In this document: positions 1 to 8,957 of the stretch, piece after piece
Layout of the letters: each line of letters begins with the position of its first letter
Position numbering within the stretch: the first letter of the stretch is position 1
Source: Mycobacterium sherrisii
GTDB taxonomy: Bacteria; Actinomycetota; Actinomycetes; Mycobacteriales; Mycobacteriaceae
Reading direction: 5' to 3'
Assembly: GCF_002102355.1 (NCBI RefSeq)
Contig: NZ_LQPT01000023.1
Location: forward strand, 1-64,000
Length of the DNA stretch: 64,000 bases
Made by a program: the position numbers and the translations under genes
Notes under the pieces: generated by a model
What the model saw: only the letters and a program-made list of their open reading frames with translations
Databases searched by the model: none
Told to the model about the DNA's origin: nothing

Positions 1-70
1 CGATGACGTCGACGCCCGCCGCAGCTTCATCACCCGCAACGCCAAAGACGTCCGCTTCCTCGATGTCTAA
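1..70 (+). CDS. gyrB: GyrB-type topoisomerase subunit, C-terminal end only
   Basis: Reading from base 2 gives 22 codons and a TAA at 68-70. The peptide ends in RSFITRNAKDVRFLDV, which is the C-terminus of mycobacterial DNA gyrase subunit B (ATPase subunit of the type II topoisomerase). The rest lies outside the window. In mycobacteria gyrA normally follows gyrB directly, but here a 12-bp tandem repeat and two minus-strand membrane protein genes follow. This may therefore be a gyrB paralogue or a rearranged locus. Family assignment is firm for the visible peptide. Which paralogue it is cannot be decided from 22 residues. Confidence 0.8.
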   Translation, partial: DDVDARRSFITRNAKDVRFLDV

Positions 71-87
71 AAACGTCGAAAAAACGT

Positions 88-123
88 CTCAAAGACGTCT
101 TCAAAGACGTCTTCAAAGACGTC
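88..123 (+). repeat. 12-bp tandem repeat, three units
   Basis: Three head-to-tail units, CTCAAAGACGTC (88-99), TTCAAAGACGTC (100-111) and TTCAAAGACGTC (112-123), start 17 nt after the gyrB-type stop codon. A degenerate unit may precede them at 76-88. Each unit contains the palindrome GACGTC. The core AAAGACGTC also occurs inside the gyrB-type coding end (44-52). Confidence 0.85.
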
Positions 124-130
124 TAACGCC

Positions 131-475
131 TCAGGCGCCCAGCACCAAGTAGACCAGCACCAGCAGGGACAACGCGGCGACCGAGACACCCGCGGGCAGC
201 ACCGCACGCCGCGCGCGGTCCGGCCGGGGCAGCGGCCGCACCGCCAGGGCGCGACGGCGCAGCATACCCACGGTGAACACCGCCAGCGCGACAACGGCTG
301 CGACACCGGCAATTCCGAGCCGTGCGGATCGCCCATCCAGACCGGCGATGTCACGGTCCTTGAGCAGAATCAGCCCACCGGATACCACCACCGACAGCGA
401 TGTCCGCGTCCACGCCAACGCCGTCCGCTCCGCCTGCAGGCCCCGGTCGGGCGGAAAGACTTGCGCGCGGCTCAT
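131..475 (-). CDS. DUF202 family small membrane protein (second of pair)
   Basis: The gene encodes 114 residues with the DUF202 signature [10 protein letters not shown] at about 16-25 and three predicted membrane segments (about 25-39, 53-72 and 91-114). The last segment runs to the C-terminus. Its ATG overlaps the stop of the upstream DUF202 gene by four bases (ATGA), so the two are probably co-translated. Members of this family (YidH/YidG type) are inner-membrane proteins without an established biochemical role. Tandem DUF202 pairs are common, which supports both being real genes. Confidence 0.85.
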   Translation of the reverse strand: MSRAQVFPPDRGLQAERTALAWTRTSLSVVVSGGLILLKDRDIAGLDGRSARLGIAGVAAVVALAVFTVGMLRRRALAVRPLPRPDRARRAVLPAGVSVAALSLLVLVYLVLGA

Positions 476-876
476 CGGACCGCGGTGGTCGTTGCCAGCG
501 TCAGGGTCACCGTCAGCAGACCGACTACGATCAGGGCCACCGCCAAATAGATCGGGGTGGCCGGCCGGGGCAGCGGCAAATTACGGCGAATCGCGTGATC
601 GACCTGACTCCAGCGATGCAATCCGGCAACCGAGGTCAGCACCGCGACAACGCCTATTGCCCCACCCAGGATGTGCCGCAGCCCCGGAATCGCCAACTCC
701 GGCAGGAATTGCACGACCCCGACCGCCGCAGCAAGCAAACCAAGCGCGGTGCGTTGCCAGGCCAAAAAGGTGCGCTCGTTGGCCAGGGTGAACCGGTAGT
801 CAGGTTCGGCCGGAGTGGTCGGCGCGGCCTCGTGTTTTCCGAAAGTGGCTGAGGGCCTTGTGATCTCCACAATCAT
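472..876 (-). CDS. DUF202 family small membrane protein (first of pair)
   Basis: The gene encodes 134 residues. A DUF202 core, [16 protein letters not shown], lies near residues 36-51 and is followed by two more hydrophobic segments. The start at 876 is chosen because GGGAG stands six to ten bases upstream on the coding strand. A longer reading to 1020 has no such site. It heads a two-gene operon with the DUF202 gene at 131-475. The function of the family is unknown, and the protein is predicted to be an integral membrane protein. Confidence 0.85.
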   Translation of the reverse strand: MIVEITRPSATFGKHEAAPTTPAEPDYRFTLANERTFLAWQRTALGLLAAAVGVVQFLPELAIPGLRHILGGAIGVVAVLTSVAGLHRWSQVDHAIRRNLPLPRPATPIYLAVALIVVGLLTVTLTLATTTAVR

Positions 877-902
877 ACAGTCTCCCGCGAAATACGGCGG
901 CA

Positions 903-921
903 CGCTACCTTCTTGGTAGTG
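903..921. repeat. short inverted repeat in divergent promoter region
   Basis: CGCTACC and GGTAGTG pair across a five-base loop (one G-T pair). It lies between the divergent DUF202 operon and the ABC transporter operon, about 30 bases upstream of the DUF202 start. It could be a regulator site or a 5' UTR hairpin. Nothing else is seen in 877-1096. Confidence 0.3.
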
Positions 922-1096
922 GCGTAACCCAGGATTCACCTGCACCACAGTCGATTCCAGTCCCGCCGTGGCGAACTTCACCAACCCGCACTGCGGTAGG
1001 GCCGCCGACCTCCGGCGCACGTTGAGATCAGATGGCGTAACTGTGGTGCAACGTGCAGTGACCGAGCGGTAATAGACAACCCCGACTCTGGATTGC

Positions 1097-2566
1097 GTGT
1101 ACGACAGAAGACACCTCGCCCGTGCCGGCTACGCCCGACGGTGGCGCGCGCGGGCCGCAGTCGCCGCGACCACGGTACTGGTGCCCGCGGCGCAGCTGCT
1201 CACCGGGTGCGGTCTGCTCACCGAAAGCACCGTCGTGGTCAACGTCGGCTACCAGTCCAAGACCATCAACACCGTCAATGCCGGCACGCTGCTACGCGAC
1301 CGCGGCGACTTCGAGAAGGCACTAAGCCGGCTCGGCGTGTCTACCGGCAAGAAGTACCGCGTCGTCTGGCAGGACTTTGCCTCGGGCGCACCGTTGACCG
1401 CGCAGATGATCGCCACCCACGTCGACATTGGATCGATGGGCGACTACCCGCTGCTCACCAACGGCTCGAAAACCAAAAAGTACAGCGACGCCCAGACCGA
1501 GCTGATCGCCACCACCGGCTACAGCTTGCGGGGCTCGTTGAACCAGGTCGTCATCCCCACCGGTTCCACCGCTCGCACCCTCACCGACCTCGTCGGCAAA
1601 CGAGTCTCCACCAGTCTCGGGTCGGCCGGCGACGGCATGTTCTCAACCGCTTTGCAGCGCAATGGAATCGACGCGGCGGGCGTACGCAAGGTCAACCAGG
1701 ATCCGTCGATCGGCGCGTCGGCCATCCAGGGCGGACAAGTGGACGCGTTCGCCCAGTTCGTGCCGTGGCCGCAGCTGGTGATCTTCCGCAATCAGGGCAG
1801 GCTGCTCTACGACGGCGGGGACAACAACGTGCCCACCTTCCACGGCGTTTTGGTCCGGAAGCAATTTGCCGACGCCAACGGCGACGTGATGACGGCGTTC
1901 ATGCAGGCGATGAAATCGACCACCGACTACATCGTCGCCAATCCGCTGCAGGCGGCGCTGCGGGTGAGCAAGCTGACCGGCATCGAACCCGAGGTCGTCT
2001 ACCTGTATAACGGCCCCGACGGACTGGTGTCCTTCGACATGACCCTCAAGCGTCAGTTCGAGCTGACCCTCGACAAGATCAAGGACTTCCTGGTCGCCCG
2101 GGGCGCGGTGAGCCGGACCTTCAGCATCGCGACTTTCATCAATGACCGCTACCTGCAGCAACTGTTCGGCGCCGACTATCAACGCCGCCGAGCCGACGTC
2201 ACCAATCCGATCACGCTGACCGGCTATGACGACCTGTGCGGCCTGCCCGTCGGCGATCCGGCCCAGGCCTCGGAGTTATGGCAGCAGGGCGCCGACACCA
2301 CCGTCGCCGCGGCGACGCCAACCTGCCTGCTGCGGCGGGTGGCCACCACCTCCTCGGTGCGCGCCGCGTACGTCCCCGACGCCGTCACCGGCATCAAGCT
2401 CTTCGCGAATCATGCTGTCTGGCTTGATGACCCGACCGCTTCCCCCATGCAGCGGTTCAAGCCATTCGCCACCGAGGCCGGCGCCGAGGCGTATCGCGCC
2501 AGCCACCCGGCGGTCATCCCGCTTACCTATCCGGCGGCTGTTGCCCAGCTGCGTCCGTCGGGATAG
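1097..2566 (+). CDS. ABC transporter substrate-binding lipoprotein, nitrate/sulfonate/bicarbonate type, with C-terminal extension
   Basis: The gene encodes 489 residues from a GTG start. A signal sequence ends in the lipobox LLTGC with Cys at residue 38, so the protein is probably anchored outside the membrane by lipid. Residues about 50-340 look like an SsuA/TauA/NrtA-type periplasmic binding fold. At 489 residues it is about 150 longer than typical members. The extra C-terminal part includes [20 protein letters not shown], which resembles NosL-like copper-site proteins; this is inference. It is followed by permease and ATPase genes in the same operon. The substrate is not determined; an anion is likely. 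Confidence 0.8.
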   Translation: MYDRRHLARAGYARRWRARAAVAATTVLVPAAQLLTGCGLLTESTVVVNVGYQSKTINTVNAGTLLRDRGDFEKALSRLGVSTGKKYRVVWQDFASGAPLTAQMIATHVDIGSMGDYPLLTNGSKTKKYSDAQTELIATTGYSLRGSLNQVVIPTGSTARTLTDLVGKRVSTSLGSAGDGMFSTALQRNGIDAAGVRKVNQDPSIGASAIQGGQVDAFAQFVPWPQLVIFRNQGRLLYDGGDNNVPTFHGVLVRKQFADANGDVMTAFMQAMKSTTDYIVANPLQAALRVSKLTGIEPEVVYLYNGPDGLVSFDMTLKRQFELTLDKIKDFLVARGAVSRTFSIATFINDRYLQQLFGADYQRRRADVTNPITLTGYDDLCGLPVGDPAQASELWQQGADTTVAAATPTCLLRRVATTSSVRAAYVPDAVTGIKLFANHAVWLDDPTASPMQRFKPFATEAGAEAYRASHPAVIPLTYPAAVAQLRPSG

Positions 2567-2599
2567 CCGACCAGAAACCCATTGACAGGAAGGAACCCA

Positions 2600-3478
2600 G
2601 TGACCACCACACTGACCCGCGGCCAAGCGGGGCTCGGACCCGCCTCCCCGGCCCGCCCGCTCCGGCCTCGCCGACGGATTGGTGACCGCATCCTTTCCGT
2701 TGTGCAGCGCCGCGCCGCCGGACTGCTCCTGCCGCTCGTCCCGATCGTCGCGTTCGTCGCGTTGTGGCAGATGCTGACCGCACACAACGTGGTCGCTTGG
2801 CTGCGCTTCAATCGGATGCCCACCCCGATGAGCGTCGTCGATTCCTTTGCGTCGCGGATCAGCTCCGGCGGGTACTACGACGACCTGCTGGCCAGCGTGC
2901 AGCGGATCCTGCTGGGGTTCGGGTTGGCGGCCGTAGTGGGCATCGCGCTGGGAATTCTGATCGGTCGTTCCCAAACCGCGCGAATGATGCTGCGCCCCTT
3001 CATCGAGATACTGCGGCCCATTCCCGCGATCGCCCTGGTTCCGCTGACCATCCTGCTGTTTCCCACCAGCGAGCAAGGGATCGTCTTCATCACGTTCTTC
3101 GCGGCGTTCTTTCCCGTCGTCGTCAGCACCATCCACGCCATGGATTCGCTACCCAGGGTGTGGGAGGAAGCCGCCAAAACCATGGGGGCGAGCCGTGTTT
3201 CGTTGCTGATGCACGTGATCGTGCCCGGTGCTATGCCCGGAATCTTCGCCGGCCTGTCCGTTGCAATGGGAGTGGCGTGGATCTGCGTGGTCAGCGCGGA
3301 AATGATCTCCGGACAGTTCGGCATCGGCTACTACACCTGGCAGTCCTACGGTCTGCTCGATTACGCCGGTGTCGTCGTCGGCATGATCTCGATTGGGGCG
3401 CTCGGACTGATCACCGCGTGGGCGGTGGAGCGCGTCGGCCGTCGCGTCAACCACTGGTTGCCCAGGGCCGCCCGATGA
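2600..3478 (+). CDS. ABC transporter permease, SsuC/TauC/NrtB type
   Basis: The gene encodes 292 residues. A GTG at 2600 is chosen because AGGAAGGAA lies just upstream. A TTG at 2582 in the same frame has no such site. The protein has about six membrane helices and the binding-protein-dependent permease loop around EEAAKTMGASRVSLLMHVIVPGA (written here only as EEAAKTMGAS). It forms the membrane channel for the lipoprotein encoded upstream. Its stop overlaps the ATPase start by four bases. Confidence 0.9.
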   Translation: MTTTLTRGQAGLGPASPARPLRPRRRIGDRILSVVQRRAAGLLLPLVPIVAFVALWQMLTAHNVVAWLRFNRMPTPMSVVDSFASRISSGGYYDDLLASVQRILLGFGLAAVVGIALGILIGRSQTARMMLRPFIEILRPIPAIALVPLTILLFPTSEQGIVFITFFAAFFPVVVSTIHAMDSLPRVWEEAAKTMGASRVSLLMHVIVPGAMPGIFAGLSVAMGVAWICVVSAEMISGQFGIGYYTWQSYGLLDYAGVVVGMISIGALGLITAWAVERVGRRVNHWLPRAAR

Positions 3479-4248
3479 GCGCCGGCGCCGTCCACCTGGA
3501 CGGCTTGAAACTGGGCTTCAACGGCGCCCTCGCCGCCGACATCACCCTGGACGTCAACCCCGGCGAGGTCGTGGTCTTCCTCGGTCCGTCCGGGTGCGGC
3601 AAGTCGACAATTCTGCGCGCCCTGGCCGGGTTGCTTGCGCCGATGGGCGGACATGCCACCGTCGACGGCGCCGCCGCCGGTAGTACTGCCCAGTGCGCCA
3701 TGGTGTTTCAGGAGGATGCGTTGTTCCCGTGGCGCACCGCGCTGAAAAACGTGATGTACCCCATTCGGCTGCGCGGGGTCGGCAAGAAGGAGGCCAAGGC
3801 CGCCGCGCAGGAGCGCCTCGAACAAGTCGGTCTCGGAAGCTATGGCGGTCATCTGCCCGGCCACCTCTCCGGCGGCATGCGGCAGCGCGTCCAGCTGGCT
3901 CGCACCCTGGCGTGCGAGCCGAAGGTAATGCTGATGGATGAACCGTTCGGCGCGCTGGACGCGCAGACCCGGCTGGAGATGCAGCAACTGCTGCTGGCGG
4001 TGTGGGCGCAACAAAAGATGACCATCCTGTTTGTCACCCACGACGTCGATGAGGCGCTGTTGCTCGCCGACCGGGTGGTCTTGCTGAGCCATCGGCCGGC
4101 AACGGTCGCCGACATCATCACGATCGACGAACCCCGCTCGCCCGAGGCGCAATTCACCGACGCCTATCGGCGCAGCCGCTACGAGATCCTGCAGTTTCTG
4201 GGACATGCTCCGGCAGTGAACTGCGCCGCGGGGGGTGCCCAGCGATGA
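3475..4248 (+). CDS. ABC transporter ATPase, nitrate/sulfonate family
   Basis: The gene encodes 257 residues. The Walker A motif is GPSGCGKST, the signature is LSGGMRQRVQLAR, the Walker B motif is VMLMDEPFGALD and the switch is VTHDVDE. The ATG overlaps the permease stop (ATGA), so the two are translationally coupled. A longer reading of the frame upstream lies inside the permease gene and is discarded. The protein powers the importer formed with the two preceding products. The family moves nitrate, taurine, alkanesulfonates or bicarbonate; the substrate here is unknown. Confidence 0.92.
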   Translation: MSAGAVHLDGLKLGFNGALAADITLDVNPGEVVVFLGPSGCGKSTILRALAGLLAPMGGHATVDGAAAGSTAQCAMVFQEDALFPWRTALKNVMYPIRLRGVGKKEAKAAAQERLEQVGLGSYGGHLPGHLSGGMRQRVQLARTLACEPKVMLMDEPFGALDAQTRLEMQQLLLAVWAQQKMTILFVTHDVDEALLLADRVVLLSHRPATVADIITIDEPRSPEAQFTDAYRRSRYEILQFLGHAPAVNCAAGGAQR

Positions 4249-4631
4249 CGATCGAAAGCGACCTGCGGCCTCCGCGCGGCCGCCCCTATCTGGGGTACGT
4301 CCGCGAACCGAGCGCCGCTGGGAGCAAGGTACTTGACCCAACCGGCGCGGCATGCCGGCACTGCGTCTCGGCACCGGCGAACCACGCCGATGTGGTTCAG
4401 GCAACGCTGTTCGCCGACATGCTCCGCGCCGAACATGCCGAACTTGGCGCCGTCGTGCGGGCTCAGCGGCCCGAGGACCGACCCTCGGCCGAGCAGTTGC
4501 TGCAGTTGCAGGCACGCATGAAAGAAGTCCGCCGACTGCTCGAGGCCCTCGAGAAAAGGTTCGGCCAGTCCGCGACCGTCGAAATAAGCACACCGCCAAC
4601 GGGATTCGTCCGCGACGAGCACCGACGCTGA
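4245..4631 (+). CDS. hypothetical protein of the ABC operon
   Basis: The gene encodes 128 residues and starts in an ATGA overlap with the ATPase stop, so it belongs to the operon. It has no signal peptide or membrane segment. A CRHC motif stands at about residue 37. Residues about 80-107 form a charged, leucine-rich helix that could be a coiled coil (EQLLQLQARMKEVRRLLEAL). The family is not recognised. Position suggests an accessory role for the transporter or the SulP gene that follows 37 bases later. Confidence 0.7.
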   Translation: MTIESDLRPPRGRPYLGYVREPSAAGSKVLDPTGAACRHCVSAPANHADVVQATLFADMLRAEHAELGAVVRAQRPEDRPSAEQLLQLQARMKEVRRLLEALEKRFGQSATVEISTPPTGFVRDEHRR

Positions 4632-4668
4632 GACAGATCTTCGATCACCTAGGACAGACCCGAACACC

Positions 4669-6186
4669 ATGAGCCTTACCATGCCGAGTACCCGCACGCC
4701 TGGGATCAGTCCCGACAACTCCGTGCGCGGCGTGTTCCGCAGTCCCGCCCGGTTGCGCACCGAAGTCCTCGCCGGATTGGTCGTCGCGCTGGCGTTGATC
4801 CCGGAGGCCATCGCCTTCTCGGTCATCGCCGGGGTCGATCCGCGAGTCGGCCTCTTCTCCTCGGTCACCATGGCGCTCACGATCGCGGTGGCTGGTGGCC
4901 GGCCGGCGTTGATTTCCGCGGCAACCGCCGCCGTCGCCCTCGTCGTGGCACCGATCGGCCATGAATACGGGGTCAACTACCTGGTCGCAACGATCGTGCT
5001 GGCCGGCGTCTTTCAGGTACTCCTCGGGCTGGCCGGAGTCGCGAAACTCATGCGCTTCATCCCGCGCAGCGTGATGATCGGGTTCGTCAACGCGCTGGCC
5101 ATCCTGGTGTTCGTCTCACAGTTGCGGCACTTGGTGGACGTCCCGTGGCTGGTGTATCCGCTCGCCGCGGCCGGCATCGGGATCATGGTCGCGCTGCCCA
5201 AGCTCACCACCGCCGTCCCGGCGCCCCTGGTGGTGGTGGTGACCTTGACGGCCGCGGTGGTGGTCTTCGGCTGGCGCATCCCTGACGTGGGAGCCCAGGG
5301 CGCACTGCCGCATTCGCTGCCGTCGCCGTCGATCCCACACGTGCCGCCGACGTGGACGACGCTGCAGATCATCGCTCCGTATGCGATAGGCGTCGCCCTG
5401 GTCGGACTGCTGGAATCGCTGATGACGGCCAAGCTCATCGACGACATCACCGAGACCCCGTCCAACAAGACCCGCGAAGCTTGCGGTCAAGGCCTGGCCA
5501 ACATCATCACCGGCATCTTCGGCGGCATGGGCGGCTGCGCGGTGGTCGGGCAGACCATGATGAACGTCAAGGTCGCCGGCGGACGCACCCGGATGTCGAC
5601 CTTTGCCACCGGAGCATTCCTGCTGCTGTTGATCATGTCGCTCGGCGACCTGGTCGGGCGGATCCCGATGGTGGCGCTGGCCGCCGTCATGATCGTGGTC
5701 TCCGCCGCGACCTTCGACTGGCACAGTGTCGCGCCACGGACACTGAAAGTGTTGCCGCGCAGCGAAACCGCCATCATGATCATCACCGTTGTGGCTACCG
5801 TGGCCACCGGAAACCTGGCCATCGGGGTCACCCTGGGCGTGCTCGCCGCCATGGTGGCGTTCGCCCGGCGCGTCGCCCACCTGACGATCGTGGAATCTGA
5901 CGGACCGCGCGGCGCCGATGCCTCCGGAACCCGCACCTACCGTGTCCGAGGTGAACTCTTCTTCGCGTCCAGCAACGACCTCGTGCATCAATTCGACTAT
6001 GTGAACGACCCGGACGACGTCCTGATCGACATGTCCGGCACCGACGTGTGGGATGCCTCCGCGGTGGCCACCCTCGACGCGATCCGAAACAAATACCGGC
6101 TCCGCGGCAAGACCGTACGCATCAGCGGTCTGGACGGAGCCAGCCTCGAACGTCTCAACCGGCTCTCCGGGCGACTGGGCGTCTAA
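4669..6186 (+). CDS. SulP/SLC26 family anion transporter with STAS domain
   Basis: The gene encodes 505 residues. The N-terminal about 400 residues are membrane helices with SulP features, including the glycine-rich stretch GIFGGMGGCAVVGQTMMNVK. A cytoplasmic STAS domain follows (about 415-505, with VLIDMSGTDVWDASAVATLD). SulP proteins carry sulfate, bicarbonate or other anions with H+ or Na+. The gene follows the ABC operon in the same direction with a short gap. This suggests a common anion substrate, but specificity cannot be read from sequence. Two ATGs (4669 and 4681) are possible starts. Confidence 0.9.
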   Translation: MSLTMPSTRTPGISPDNSVRGVFRSPARLRTEVLAGLVVALALIPEAIAFSVIAGVDPRVGLFSSVTMALTIAVAGGRPALISAATAAVALVVAPIGHEYGVNYLVATIVLAGVFQVLLGLAGVAKLMRFIPRSVMIGFVNALAILVFVSQLRHLVDVPWLVYPLAAAGIGIMVALPKLTTAVPAPLVVVVTLTAAVVVFGWRIPDVGAQGALPHSLPSPSIPHVPPTWTTLQIIAPYAIGVALVGLLESLMTAKLIDDITETPSNKTREACGQGLANIITGIFGGMGGCAVVGQTMMNVKVAGGRTRMSTFATGAFLLLLIMSLGDLVGRIPMVALAAVMIVVSAATFDWHSVAPRTLKVLPRSETAIMIITVVATVATGNLAIGVTLGVLAAMVAFARRVAHLTIVESDGPRGADASGTRTYRVRGELFFASSNDLVHQFDYVNDPDDVLIDMSGTDVWDASAVATLDAIRNKYRLRGKTVRISGLDGASLERLNRLSGRLGV

Positions 6187-6206
6187 CCCGCGCGCCCGCA
6201 CGGGTT
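6185..6206 (+). terminator. hairpin after the SulP stop, possible terminator
   Basis: AACCCG (6185-6190) and CGGGTT (6201-6206) pair across a ten-base loop, beginning inside the TAA stop codon. There is no clear T-tract, as is usual in mycobacteria. Confidence 0.35.
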
Positions 6207-6287
6207 GTGCTGTAGAACAGTGCGTACACGAAAGCCCTGCGAAGCAGCGAGCGGGATTCGATTGGCTGAGACGAGAGGGGCCATCGT

Positions 6288-7142
6288 ATGCCCGGATGGC
6301 GACGCCGCGGTGCGGCCGACGACGGCAGCACGGCCGAGGTCGGCCGCAGTGTTGGTGCCGAAATAGAACTCGAGGTCACCGAACCGACGGTGCTGGACTT
6401 CCAGGTCGCGGTCAGCCGTCAGCCGGGCATCGAGGTGAGCGAAACGCTCACGATCAAGCGAAACGGCAAAGTGGTGCAGCCCCGCGAGGTCGTCGGTCCG
6501 CATCAGACCCGGATCCACGTGGTGCCGTCCGACAAAGGGACCGTGACCTTGTCCTACGCCGCGACGGTCGCCGGTCAGGCGGATCCCACGCCGGTGAGCG
6601 ATATCGACGCGATGACCTATCTGCGCCCGAGCAGGTACGCCGAAGCCGACAAGTTCTTCGGCTTCGCCGCCACGGAGTTTCAGCAGTACGGCACCTCGGT
6701 CACGTTGCTCGAGAAGGTGTCCTCGTGGGTCGGCACCCGGCTCGACTACGTGCCGGGCTCCAGCGATCCGATCGACGGGGCCGCCGATACCTTGCTCGCC
6801 GGTGCCGGCGTGTGCCGAGACTATGCCCACCTCGTCATCGCGCTGCTGCGCGCGCTGAACGTCCCGGCCCGGCTGGCCGCGGTGTATGCGCCCGGCTGCC
6901 AGCCGATGGACTTTCACGCCGTGGCCGAGGCGTTGATCGACGGGGTCTGGCGGGTCGTCGACGCCACCTGTCTGGCTCCCCGGCAGTCGATGGTCCGCAT
7001 CGCCACCGGCCGCGACGCCGCCGACACCGCCTTCCTGGACAACCACGGCGGCGCCATCACCTTGCAGAACATGACGGTGACGGCAGTGGTCGATGGTGAA
7101 CTACCGCGGGACTCGGTCGAACAACTCGTGAGCCTGCAGTAG
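6288..7142 (+). CDS. transglutaminase-like (cysteine peptidase fold) protein
   Basis: The gene encodes 284 residues. A beta-rich N-terminal region of about 120 residues precedes a transglutaminase-like core. The catalytic triad is visible as Cys176 (GVCRDYAHL), His210 (MDFHAVAEA) and Asp225 (RVVDATCLA). Bacterial members of this family usually act as peptidases or amidases rather than crosslinkers; the substrate here is unknown. There is no signal peptide, so it is probably cytosolic. AGGGG lies about 8 bases before the ATG. Confidence 0.88.
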   Translation: MPGWRRRGAADDGSTAEVGRSVGAEIELEVTEPTVLDFQVAVSRQPGIEVSETLTIKRNGKVVQPREVVGPHQTRIHVVPSDKGTVTLSYAATVAGQADPTPVSDIDAMTYLRPSRYAEADKFFGFAATEFQQYGTSVTLLEKVSSWVGTRLDYVPGSSDPIDGAADTLLAGAGVCRDYAHLVIALLRALNVPARLAAVYAPGCQPMDFHAVAEALIDGVWRVVDATCLAPRQSMVRIATGRDAADTAFLDNHGGAITLQNMTVTAVVDGELPRDSVEQLVSLQ

Positions 7143-7187
7143 CGCCCGCTGGTCATGGCCCGCGGCGGGACCGTAACGTCGGCAGGC

Positions 7188-7508
7188 ATGAGCGTGTATG
7201 CCTTGAATCTTTTCGATGTCGCCGATGCCGACGAGTACCGCGCCTATTCCAGACGATCGCCCGCCGAGGTGGCCAGGCACGGTGGCCGCGTGGTGGCGCT
7301 CGGCAGTTTTCAGGATGCGATGCTCGGCGACATCGAGCCGCGTCAAGTGCTCATACTCGTCGAGTGGGAGTCGCGCGAAGCCTTCGACAACTACTGCAAC
7401 GACCCGGGACTCGCCGACCTGCATCCGCACCGCGAGAACGGATCGGCGAAATACATCTGGCACCTGTTCGACCGCCTCGACGATCTGCGGCCGATTCTGA
7501 ACAGGTAA
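7188..7508 (+). CDS. DUF1330-like small protein
   Basis: The gene encodes 106 residues from ATG 7188, starting MSVYALNLFDV, and looks like the dimeric alpha/beta-barrel DUF1330 family (VLILVEWESREAFDNYCND). TAACGT stands eight bases upstream, compatible with a leaderless message. An upstream in-frame ATG at 7155 is less likely. The family has no established reaction. The 269 bases that follow (7509-7777) hold no convincing gene or signal. Confidence 0.75.
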   Translation: MSVYALNLFDVADADEYRAYSRRSPAEVARHGGRVVALGSFQDAMLGDIEPRQVLILVEWESREAFDNYCNDPGLADLHPHRENGSAKYIWHLFDRLDDLRPILNR

Positions 7509-7777
7509 TCGGTTACCGCACAGCACATTGCCGCGACGCGGGGCGCGTGCGGCGACGCATTCGCATTCTCGAGCGGCGTCACGTGAGCGGCGCCCGGTCG
7601 TAGGGCGCACCGGTCCCTGCCAACGTGATTTCGAGGATCCGCCCGCGACCGTGCTCGCCTCGACACGGTACCGGGCCGACGTGTTAGCCGGTGTGCGACC
7701 ATCCGGCGCTTACGTGATGGTTTGACCAGCCCTGCAGCGGGTATTTTCCTCGCACGGTTTGAGTAGGGGGCCTACAG

Positions 7778-7963
7778 ATGACGGCAGTTGGGCAAGGTCG
7801 CGCGCGTTGCCCGCGGTGCGCGGCGTGGGCCGAGTACCGGTTTTTCGAACTGGGCGGGGAACTCGGCGAACGCCTGCTGGAATATCAAGTGCGTTGCGGG
7901 ACATGCGGTCACCTACACTCCGAAGTCACCCCGGTTTCGGCTCCCGACGCCGCGGCTGCCTAG
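7778..7963 (+). CDS. small zinc-ribbon-like protein
   Basis: The gene encodes 61 residues with two CxxC pairs, CPRC near residue 11 and CGTC near residue 40. This arrangement is typical of a structural zinc ribbon. A purine-rich AGGGGG lies upstream of the ATG. It stands alone between a DUF1330-like gene and a formate/nitrite transporter gene. No specific family is recognised. Two properly spaced CxxC motifs and a ribosome site support a real gene, but it is short. Confidence 0.6.
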   Translation: MTAVGQGRARCPRCAAWAEYRFFELGGELGERLLEYQVRCGTCGHLHSEVTPVSAPDAAAA

Positions 7964-8008
7964 GCTGTCGCGTTAACATCTTGCCCGGCAGCAGATTTCA
8001 TCTATCCG

Positions 8009-8827
8009 ATGAGTGAGACGACGCAGCGCGAGCTCGGCGCGTCCGACAGCCCCATCGAAGACAAGCTGGAAGACGCCTTCATCAGCATGCTGAGCGAGGG
8101 CACCCAACGCCTGCACCGCGGCTGGCGAGGCATCTTGGTGACCGGCTTTTTCGGCGGCACCGAGGTCGCGCTGGGCGTGCTGGCCTACCTGGCGGTGCTG
8201 GACGCGACCCACCGACCGCTGCTGGCCGGGGTCGCGTTCTCGATCGGTTTCCTTGCGTTATTGCTGGGCCATAGCGAGCTTTTCACCGAAGGATTCCTGG
8301 TGCCCGTCACCACGGTGGCGGCCAAGCGGGCCAGCCTGCGCCAGCTGTTCAAACTGTGGGGCGGCACGCTGTTCGCCAACCTGGTCGGTGGCTGGATGAT
8401 CATGTGGCTGATCATGACGGGATTCCCCGAGCTACGCGGACAGACGGTCGAATCGGCCGCGCACTTCGTCAGCGCGCCGGTGTCGGCGCAGACCGTCGCG
8501 CTCACCGTGCTCGGCGGCATGGCGATCACGCTGATGACCCGGATGCAGCACGGGACCGATTCGGTGCCGGCCAAGATCGCGGCCGCGGTCGCCGTCGCCT
8601 TCCTGCTCGCGGGGCTGCGGCTGTTCCACTCGATCCTGGATTCGCTGCTGATTTTCGGTGCGCTGGTGGCCGGGCGGGCGCCGTTCGGCTACCTCGACTG
8701 GCTGGGCTGGTTCGGCTACACGGTGGTCGGCAACGTGGTCGGCGGGTTGTTCTTCGTCACGCTGCTGCGGCTGGTGCGCAGCAGCGATCGCCTCCGACAG
8801 GAACGGATGGCCGCCGAAGCGTCCTGA
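8009..8827 (+). CDS. formate/nitrite transporter (FNT) family protein
   Basis: The gene encodes 272 residues with six hydrophobic segments and FNT-type features (FSIGFLALLLGHSELFTEGF and GGTLFANLVGGWMI). FNT proteins are pentameric channels for formate, nitrite, hydrosulfide or lactate. A formate dehydrogenase is encoded 30 kb downstream, but no direct link is visible here. The N-terminal about 35 residues are charged and cytosolic. Confidence 0.88.
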   Translation: MSETTQRELGASDSPIEDKLEDAFISMLSEGTQRLHRGWRGILVTGFFGGTEVALGVLAYLAVLDATHRPLLAGVAFSIGFLALLLGHSELFTEGFLVPVTTVAAKRASLRQLFKLWGGTLFANLVGGWMIMWLIMTGFPELRGQTVESAAHFVSAPVSAQTVALTVLGGMAITLMTRMQHGTDSVPAKIAAAVAVAFLLAGLRLFHSILDSLLIFGALVAGRAPFGYLDWLGWFGYTVVGNVVGGLFFVTLLRLVRSSDRLRQERMAAEAS

Positions 8828-8957
8828 CGCCGTAGCGGAGGCCGCAATAGGCGAAGTTTATCGATCCATCGCAACTTAGTCTTGGACAAAACGCGCAGGC
8901 GGAGCGACTCTATTAGGCGATGGGCAAACACGATCGATGAGCGTCAGGAGCCGGGCG

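Noticed and set aside
88-123. CRISPR-like array
   Set aside because: The 12-bp units are directly adjacent with no spacers and no cas genes are nearby.
876-1096. Guanidine or other riboswitch upstream of the ABC/SulP operon
   Set aside because: The space before the GTG is short and no conserved riboswitch sequence was recognised.
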